From contig CAJUSJ010000109.1 of assembly GCA_910588865.1 (NCBI GenBank), forward strand, positions 1-12,007: a stretch of DNA of 12,007 bases, read 5' to 3'. The notes below the pieces were generated by a model. That model saw nothing but the letters and a program-made list of their open reading frames with translations. It searched no databases and was not told where the DNA came from. The position numbers and the translations under genes were made by a program. The DNA comes from an uncultured Lachnospiraceae bacterium. Lineage in GTDB: Bacteria; Bacillota; Clostridia; Lachnospirales; Lachnospiraceae. Below, piece by piece: positions 7,447 to 12,007 of this stretch; within the stretch, counting starts at the first letter, position 1; every line of letters begins with the position of its first letter.

Positions 7447-8867
7447 CGTACATGGATGACCTTCCATATCTGACAGTGAGCCTGCCGGAGGACATCGAGA
7501 AATTGAAGTGGTACGGTGACTTTGAGAGAGCCCAGAAAGTGATCAGCATGAGGCTCGCGAAGAACCTGCCGGAGGCATTGAGAAAGAGACTGGAGCTGGA
7601 AAAATGGATCTTAAAAAGGCTTCCGCTGGAATATGTCTACACGAAAGAGGAGGCCCTGAGACAGATGGGAGAGACCCTGGAGGGAGCCGGGGAAGAGGAA
7701 CTGGAACAGCTTAGAGACGAGGGAGCGGTGGAATGGATCTATGTCCAGGGACAGGTCCGCTACAAAAATGATTTCCTGGAAAATCTCTTAAAGACAAGGC
7801 AGGATCTGTGGCCCCGGCTTCGGGACCCTTCCAGAGTGGAAGGAAGAATCAGGGGGAGCCGTCTTCTTGACGAGACTGTTTCCGCTATGAAGGAAAGAGG
7901 CTGGCTGGCTTACCGGATGCGGGTCAGAGCTTTTCTGCGGGTGGAGAGGTCTGTGGGGAGGGAAGGAGCGTGGATCAGAGTTCACCTGCCCATCCCCATA
8001 GAGCAGGGACAGGTGAAGAATTTTAAGCTTCTTGGAACTTCCCTGGAACCAGTGTGTGTGTCCCCCGGGGACTATCCCCAGAGGACAGTGTGCATGGAGA
8101 CCACCCTGGAGCCGGGACAGGAATTCTGGGTGGAGTATGAGATGGAAAACCATGTCACATATGTTGGGCTTGAGGAGGAAAAAGCTTTTGAGGGTGAGGT
8201 GAGTGGAGAACTGGCCGCCTGCCTGGAAGAACAGTTTCCCCACATCAGGTTCACCCCTTATCTGCGGGAACTGACCAGGCAGGCTGTTGGCCAGGAGAGA
8301 AATCCCTTGAGGAAGGCCAGAAAGATCTATGACTACATTACCACCCATGTGGCTTACTCTTTTGTCAGGCAGTACAGCACCATCGTCAACCTGCCGGAGT
8401 ACATGGCCTCTGGCCTTAAGGGAGACTGCGGGATCTATGCCCTTTTGTTTATCACCATGTGCCGCGCGGCCGGGATTCCCGCAAGGTGGCAGTCAGGGCT
8501 TTATGCCACTCCGCTGGAGATCGGGTGTCATGACTGGGCCCAGTTCTACGCGGAGCCCTATGGATGGCTGTACGCGGACTGCTCCTTCGGGGGAGCGGCC
8601 TACCGCGCGGGAGCCATGGAGAGATGGGATTTCTACTTTGGAAATCTGGACCCATTCCGGATTCCGTGCTGCGGCCAGTTCCAGCATGAATTTATGCCGC
8701 CAAAGTCTTTTATGAGGGAGGACCCCTACGATAATCAGGTGGGCGAGGCGGAATTTGAGGACAGAGGGCTGATGAGCGGCGAGTACCAGACCAGGCAGCA
8801 GGTGATGGAGATGGAGGAGATATTGGTGAAACCAAACAGCCGAAATCAAAAGTATATCAAAACATAA
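7443..8867 (+). CDS. Transglutaminase-like (papain-fold) domain protein
   Basis: The 474-residue product has no signal peptide or membrane segment, so it is predicted to be cytosolic. The N-terminal part (about 1-150) is helical and charged. The middle (about 155-245) looks beta-rich (WIRVHLPIPIEQGQ, EFWVEYEMEN), similar to the beta region that precedes the core in many bacterial transglutaminase-like proteins. The core is clear: GDCG with Cys329, CHDWAQFY with His363, and YADCSFGG with Asp379, giving the expected Cys-His-Asp triad in order. The C-terminus (410-474) is charged and unassigned. Bacterial members usually act as cysteine proteases or amidases rather than protein cross-linkers, and the substrate here is unknown. 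It overlaps proC by 4 bases (ATGA), so it is translationally coupled. No gene symbol is justified. Confidence 0.88.
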   Translation: MTYMDDLPYLTVSLPEDIEKLKWYGDFERAQKVISMRLAKNLPEALRKRLELEKWILKRLPLEYVYTKEEALRQMGETLEGAGEEELEQLRDEGAVEWIYVQGQVRYKNDFLENLLKTRQDLWPRLRDPSRVEGRIRGSRLLDETVSAMKERGWLAYRMRVRAFLRVERSVGREGAWIRVHLPIPIEQGQVKNFKLLGTSLEPVCVSPGDYPQRTVCMETTLEPGQEFWVEYEMENHVTYVGLEEEKAFEGEVSGELAACLEEQFPHIRFTPYLRELTRQAVGQERNPLRKARKIYDYITTHVAYSFVRQYSTIVNLPEYMASGLKGDCGIYALLFITMCRAAGIPARWQSGLYATPLEIGCHDWAQFYAEPYGWLYADCSFGGAAYRAGAMERWDFYFGNLDPFRIPCCGQFQHEFMPPKSFMREDPYDNQVGEAEFEDRGLMSGEYQTRQQVMEMEEILVKPNSRNQKYIKT

Positions 8868-8933
8868 GAGTGAGTGGAGTTTGCCCTGCTCTCTGCGCCG
8901 CGGAAGGCGGCAGAATGGAGGTTCTTAATTAGA

Positions 8934-9560
8934 ATGAAAAAGAGACATCATATGGCGGCGGCCCCGGCCTGTATGGCGGCAATTCTTTTGCTGTCTGTCC
9001 CGGTTCTGGCGGCGGGGCCCGGTGAATTTGCCCACGGGGGTCCGGGAGATACGGCTCCGGCCCAAAACAACGGGACAATCTACGACTACCCGGGCTTTAA
9101 GGGAGCTGGTCCAAAGGGCACAGATGTGGTCATAAGCTGGGACTACAGTGGAGTCGGGCCTTCAGGCCCATATTATGGCAGTGATGGAAGTTACAAGCAG
9201 GGCTGGCGCTACAGCCCTGACGGATGGTGGTATCAGTACAGCGACGGCAGTTGGCCGGCGGGCGGGTGGAAGTGTATTGACAGCAGGTGGTATTTCTTTG
9301 AACAGACAGGGCACTTAAAGACCGGCTGGCTCTTAAAAGACGGGATCTACTATTATCTCAACCCTGTGGACGACGGAAGCTTTGGTGCCATGAGGACAGG
9401 CTGGCAGATAATAGACGGAAAAGAGTACTATTTTAATATGTCCTCGGAAGGTGTGTATGGTGCCATGCTGGTGAGTGCCGTGACCCCTGACGGGTATCAG
9501 GTGGGGCCGGACGGAGCCAGGATCCGGCAGGAAGAGGCAGCGGAGGGTACAGGAGCGTAA
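8934..9560 (+). CDS. Secreted cell-wall-binding-repeat protein
   Basis: From the ATG at 8934 the product is 208 residues. This start is preferred to a GTG at 8874 because it places a basic KKRHH head and hydrophobic core (about 8-26, ending VLAA) as a proper signal peptide, and because GGAGG (8917-8921) lies 12 bases upstream. Residues 28-85 are Gly/Pro-rich. Residues about 91-180 hold four aromatic repeats of the choline/wall-binding type, each starting GW and continuing with a WYY-like core: from W91, W112, W132 and W157. No catalytic domain is seen, so it is a stand-alone wall-binding or adhesin-like protein. It starts 66 bases after the transglutaminase-like gene, with a small hairpin (8893-8913) just before the ribosome binding site. 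It may share the proC transcript. Confidence 0.85.
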   Translation: MKKRHHMAAAPACMAAILLLSVPVLAAGPGEFAHGGPGDTAPAQNNGTIYDYPGFKGAGPKGTDVVISWDYSGVGPSGPYYGSDGSYKQGWRYSPDGWWYQYSDGSWPAGGWKCIDSRWYFFEQTGHLKTGWLLKDGIYYYLNPVDDGSFGAMRTGWQIIDGKEYYFNMSSEGVYGAMLVSAVTPDGYQVGPDGARIRQEEAAEGTGA

Positions 9561-9574
9561 ACAAATAGAAAAAC

Positions 9575-9616
9575 AGACCGGCAGGCCATATAACAGGGCC
9601 TGCCGGTCTTGCTTTT
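9575..9616 (+). terminator. Strong intrinsic terminator after the wall-binding gene
   Basis: AGACCGGCAGGCC (9575-9587) and GGCCTGCCGGTCT (9597-9609) form a perfect 13-bp GC-rich stem with a 9-base loop, followed by TTGCTTTTGCT. It starts 15 bases after the stop codon and closes the proC-transglutaminase-wall protein unit. The flanking A-rich run on the 5' side could let it act on both strands. Confidence 0.92.
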
Positions 9617-9818
9617 GCTCCTCTTAATCTCCTGAAAGATTGTGATTGAGGTTGTAATGTGTAATGCAATAGGAATTTCGTATTAATCGTCTTTTTATTT
9701 TTCTTTATTCAGTTTTCAGTTGCTTTATCAGGATTTGGGAGAAACAAAAGTGTTTTTCATCCGTTCAATAAGATAATGCGTCAGGGACTGTTTTTATTGC
9801 AGGGAGGAGAAAAATATT

Positions 9819-10013
9819 TTGTGGAAGATTCTGGAGTGGATTCGGGGGCTTGCGCCCCCCCCATGCCCCGTTTCTCATGGTGGTACAGGATTACGGTTCC
9901 GGTCTGGTGCCTGCCGGACTGGTCCGCGCTTTGTTCTGACCCTCCCTAAACAAGCTCCGCGGGCCCTTGGCGCTTTCTTGGGCATTTTCGCGGATTTTTG
10001 TCAGCTGCCGTGA
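9819..10013 (+). CDS. Weak small ORF (64 codons, TTG start)
   Basis: A TTG at 9819 follows a very good ribosome binding site, GGGAGGAG (9802-9809), 9 bases upstream, and opens 64 codons. The product begins MWKILEWIRGLAPPPCP and is then rich in Arg, Gly and Pro, with no recognised domain, signal or membrane segment. Codon use does not look like that of the neighbours, and the reading frame runs through the structured GC-rich stretch described separately. It may be a small peptide, a decayed gene end, or chance. I lean towards non-coding. Confidence 0.2.
   Translation: MWKILEWIRGLAPPPCPVSHGGTGLRFRSGACRTGPRFVLTLPKQAPRALGAFLGIFADFCQLP
9956..9999 (+). terminator. Terminator-like hairpin within the GC-rich element
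   Basis: TCCGCG (9956-9961) pairs with CGCGGA (9989-9994), and GCCC (9963-9966) pairs with GGGC (9980-9983) inside it, followed by TTTTT (9995-9999). The stem is interrupted by a one-base and a five-base bulge, and the T-run follows only on the plus strand. It would end any plus-strand transcript entering from upstream before the ATPase promoter. It is weaker than the 9575 terminator. Confidence 0.5.
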
Positions 10014-10034
10014 ACGCGCCGCAGGGTTTTCCGC

Positions 10035-10070
10035 GTAACCTCATTGACAATATACGTATAGATAGGTTAC
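10035..10070. promoter_or_regulatory. Inverted repeat overlapping the ATPase promoter (candidate operator)
   Basis: GTAACCT (10035-10041) and AGGTTAC (10064-10070) are perfect 7-base inverted arms, 22 bases apart. The left arm ends just before the -35 box and the right arm overlaps the first bases of the -10 box. Between them is the palindrome TATACGTATA (10051-10060). Arms that bracket a promoter in this way are typical of repressor operators. The regulator is not identified. Confidence 0.5.
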
Positions 10071-10073
10071 AAT
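10044..10073 (+). promoter_or_regulatory. Sigma-A promoter of the ATPase gene
   Basis: A consensus TTGACA (10044-10049) and TACAAT (10068-10073) are separated by 18 bases. Predicted transcription start is about 10080, giving a leader of only about 20 nt before the ribosome binding site and start. Confidence 0.8.
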
Positions 10074-10101
10074 AAAAACAGGAGAAACGGAGGTGTTTTG
10101 G

Positions 10102-11877
10102 GTGGAAATGGAAGATAAAGTCAATGAGATAGCGGAGCTTGAGCGTCAGATCGGGGAACTGCCCGTAGGTTATATTTCCAGGAAGAATATCCATGGGAAG
10201 ACTCGTTACTACCGCCAGTGGACAGAAAGCGGAAAGATCAAGAGCCAGTATATCAAGGAAGAGGACTTGGAGACAGTGGAGGAGCAGATCGCCCGCCGCC
10301 GGGAACTGCAGCAGAGGCTTAAGGAGCTGGGGAAGAAGACAAGGGAACCAAGGAGAACCGGTTCAGGGGAAGGTCGAAAGGCAGGTTTTGACATGGCATA
10401 TGCTGAGATGGAATTTGAGACCAATGTGCTCACAGGGGAAGAGCTGCTTGCCATGGCAAGGAATATTGAGAGCGATAAAAAGAGAGACTGCTATAAGCAG
10501 CTTTCGGCCTATCTCCGGGGAGAGGGCGGGGAGAGGGTTTGTATTGTCCTGGGGCTGCGCAGGACAGGGAAGACCACCTTGATCCGGCAGGCGATTCTGG
10601 ATATGGAGCCGGAGCAGGTGAAAAGAGCGGCCTACATAAAGACCACGGCAGCGGACAATATGGATATCATGAGCCGGGATTTAAAACGGCTTAACCAGCA
10701 GGGCTACAGGTATGTGTTCATGGACGAGGTGACGCTCATGGACGATTTTGTGGATTCGGCGGCGGTTTTATCGGACATCTACGCCGCTCAGGGGATGCGG
10801 ATCGTGCTGACAGGGACAGACACCCTGTCCTTTGCCCTGGCGCTGCGGCAGGAATTATTTGACAGGGCCATTACCATACGGACCACATTTATTCCCTTCA
10901 GAGAGTACAGCCGCCTTCTGGATGTGGACAGCATTGACCAGTATATCCGCTACGGAGGGACTTTGCGCAAATCCAAGGAGACTTCCGACAGCCGTTCGGA
11001 TGACAAGGAGACCTTTGCCCTGTTTCGGAACCGGGAATCCACCAGGGAATATATTGAGAGCGCCGTGTGCCGCAATATCCAGCGTTCCCTGTTGGGAAGC
11101 AAGGACAAAAGCCAGTTCGCGGCTCTCAGGTCCCTTATGGAGGCCGGGGAGCTGATCCGGGTGATCAATGAGGTCATGGAGAATATGAATCTCAATTTCC
11201 TTCTCCTGACAGCGTCGTCAAATCCGGCGTTTCATGAGCTGAGGATCGCGGTGTGGAACCAGCGCAATGACAGAAGCCGCGCGGAGCAGGCGGAGGGCAT
11301 CACGAAGGCCCAGCTGGCGCAGATCAAGGAGGCCCTGGTCGCGCTGGACCTGATCGTGGAATGTCCGTCGGAAACCACCAGGCAGGGAGGCGAGGCAGTG
11401 GAGAAGGTGATCTTCACTCAGCCGGGCATGAGGTACTGCCAGGTTCAGATGCTTTTGGAGGACCTGCTGAACGGAGAGCGGTTCTCTGTCTTGAGCCAGA
11501 TGGAGAAAAAAGAATTTAGAGAGAGGATCCTTATGGAAGTCCGGGGGCGGATGCTGGAGGAGATGGTGCTCATGGAAACAGAGAAAGCGCTGTCGGGGAG
11601 ATACCAGGTGTTTAAGATGCAGCTTGCCACCGGAGAGTTCGACATGGTGGTCTATGACACCGAGGACAACAACTGTACCCTGTGCGAGGTGCGGGGGAGC
11701 AATACAGCGGTCTCCAACCGCTACAGGAGGGTTCCTGACACGGAGAAATACCGTCAGATCGAAAAGCGGTTCGGCCCCATTAGAGAAAGGTTCATGCTGT
11801 GCCGGGATCCCAATATCCAGGACAGCGCGGGGGGAAAATACTGCAGCATCGAAGAGTACCTGCGGAGCCTGTCATAA
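10102..11877 (+). CDS. AAA-type ATPase with PD-(D/E)XK-like C-terminal domain
   Basis: From the GTG at 10102 (GGAGG 8 bases upstream) the product is 591 residues; a GTG at 10093 and an ATG at 10108 are alternatives. Residues about 20-65 form a small basic/aromatic domain (PVGYISRKNIHGKTRYYRQW) of a kind I recall at the N-terminus of varied clostridial proteins. A coiled, charged segment follows. The P-loop GLRRTGKTT is at about 151-159, Walker B YVFMDE at 204-209 and a sensor-like LTGTDT at 236-241. The order and the later FREY motif resemble the ATPase/DUF4143 family. The C-terminus (about 475-570) looks nuclease-like: glutamates near 486, GEFDMVV (Asp about 514) and LCEVRG (Glu about 529). 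Arginine replaces the usual lysine of E-x-K, so cleavage activity is doubtful. There is no membrane segment. The gene stands alone behind its own promoter. The cellular role is unknown. Confidence 0.8.
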   Translation: MEMEDKVNEIAELERQIGELPVGYISRKNIHGKTRYYRQWTESGKIKSQYIKEEDLETVEEQIARRRELQQRLKELGKKTREPRRTGSGEGRKAGFDMAYAEMEFETNVLTGEELLAMARNIESDKKRDCYKQLSAYLRGEGGERVCIVLGLRRTGKTTLIRQAILDMEPEQVKRAAYIKTTAADNMDIMSRDLKRLNQQGYRYVFMDEVTLMDDFVDSAAVLSDIYAAQGMRIVLTGTDTLSFALALRQELFDRAITIRTTFIPFREYSRLLDVDSIDQYIRYGGTLRKSKETSDSRSDDKETFALFRNRESTREYIESAVCRNIQRSLLGSKDKSQFAALRSLMEAGELIRVINEVMENMNLNFLLLTASSNPAFHELRIAVWNQRNDRSRAEQAEGITKAQLAQIKEALVALDLIVECPSETTRQGGEAVEKVIFTQPGMRYCQVQMLLEDLLNGERFSVLSQMEKKEFRERILMEVRGRMLEEMVLMETEKALSGRYQVFKMQLATGEFDMVVYDTEDNNCTLCEVRGSNTAVSNRYRRVPDTEKYRQIEKRFGPIRERFMLCRDPNIQDSAGGKYCSIEEYLRSLS

Positions 11878-11934
11878 GCGTGGAAAGCGGATTTTTGGCA
11901 GCTTTTGGGTCCCATACATAAGGCGGAGGATAAT

Positions 11935-11994
11935 ATGTCGATTTTAAGTCAGCTACTCAAACTTCGCACTTGCATAAGTGCCTATGCACCTTGA
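11935..11994 (+). CDS. Leader-like 19-residue ORF at the right edge
   Basis: An ATG at 11935, 5 bases after GGAGG (11925-11929), opens a complete 19-codon frame, MSILSQLLKLRTCISAYAP, ending at TGA 11992-11994. Its last third overlaps the hairpin at 11966-11981. A good ribosome binding site, a tiny frame and an internal stem fit a regulatory leader peptide for a gene beyond the window. It could also be the chance 5' edge of a mobile element. It is too short to judge by composition. Confidence 0.35.
   Translation: MSILSQLLKLRTCISAYAP
11966..11981 (+). other. Small hairpin in the right-edge leader
   Basis: GCACTT (11966-11971) and AAGTGC (11976-11981) form a perfect 6-bp stem around GCAT. It lies inside the 19-codon frame. 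No T-run follows directly, so it is not a terminator by itself. Any partner structure would lie outside the window. Confidence 0.5.
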
Positions 11995-12007
11995 AAATTC
12001 AATAAAA

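Larger units (their letters stand above)
9617..10034. other. Long intergenic region with a GC-rich structured element
   Basis: No convincing gene lies here. The left half (about 9617-9820) is AT-rich with no clear promoter. From about 9830 the sequence turns abruptly GC-rich: a GGGGGC-TTGC-GCCCCC hairpin near 9845, a TCCGG...CCGGA stem near 9900-9917, and a larger hairpin 9956-9994 (TCCGCG with CGCGGA, enclosing GCCC with GGGC) followed by TTTTTG, which resembles a terminator. TCCGCG occurs three times (9923, 9956, 10030) and its partner CGCGGA once (9989), so alternative pairings are possible. The element ends where the ATPase promoter begins. It could be a dispersed intergenic repeat, a small RNA or a leader; none is proven. 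Confidence 0.5.

Noticed and set aside
8874..8933. GTG start at 8874 for the wall-binding protein
   Set aside because: It would bury the signal peptide 20 residues inside the protein and lacks a ribosome binding site, unlike the ATG at 8934.
1466..10041. GTAACCT present both in the hrcA upstream inverted repeat and in the ATPase promoter repeat
   Set aside because: A 7-base match is expected by chance about once or twice in 12 kb on two strands, and the partner arms are arranged differently.
9946..10194. Minus-strand open frame across the ATPase promoter
   Set aside because: It runs through a consensus plus-strand promoter and the start of the ATPase gene, has no ribosome binding site, and its product shows no domain.

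Overview
The window reads as chromosomal DNA of a low-to-mid GC Firmicute, most likely a Lachnospiraceae-type Clostridium (Enterocloster/Lachnoclostridium-like). The reasons are the hrcA-grpE-dnaK-dnaJ gene order behind a perfect CIRCE operator, a short Gram-positive type DnaK, strong AGGAGG-type ribosome binding sites, frequent AGG/AGA arginine codons, and a secreted protein built of clostridial-type cell-wall-binding repeats. No rRNA, tRNA, CRISPR array or recognisable insertion sequence was seen.

Layout. (1) Bases 1-137 hold nothing I can support. A leftward gene (138-1265) encodes a secreted two-domain protein with a C-terminal 3D (double-psi beta-barrel) domain, and it has its own good sigma-A promoter. 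(2) A divergent 395-base intergenic region carries that promoter, an inverted repeat, the hrcA promoter and CIRCE. (3) Bases 1661-6555 hold the class I heat-shock operon hrcA-grpE-dnaK-dnaJ, with a 15-bp hairpin between dnaK and dnaJ and a terminator after dnaJ. (4) Bases 6649-9560 hold proC, a transglutaminase-like protein whose start overlaps the proC stop by ATGA, and a small secreted wall-binding-repeat protein, closed by a strong terminator. (5) Bases 9617-10034 have no convincing gene. They contain a GC-rich, structured, possibly repeated element and a weak small ORF. (6) Bases 10044-11877 hold a promoter overlapped by an inverted repeat, then a 590-residue AAA-type ATPase with a PD-(D/E)XK-like C-terminus. 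(7) The right edge (11935-11994) is a 19-codon leader-like ORF with a good ribosome binding site and an internal hairpin. Its downstream gene lies outside the window.

How they work together. HrcA represses the operon at CIRCE. DnaK, DnaJ and GrpE form the ATP-driven folding cycle. ProC makes proline. Its two downstream partners have no obvious metabolic link to proline and may simply share its promoter. The ATPase is a single-gene transcription unit between structured intergenic DNA and a leader-like sequence, which makes it the best candidate here for an accessory module. The rest of the window is mostly housekeeping. I do not see a clear new multi-gene system. The least explained stretch is 9800-10100 together with the ATPase gene.
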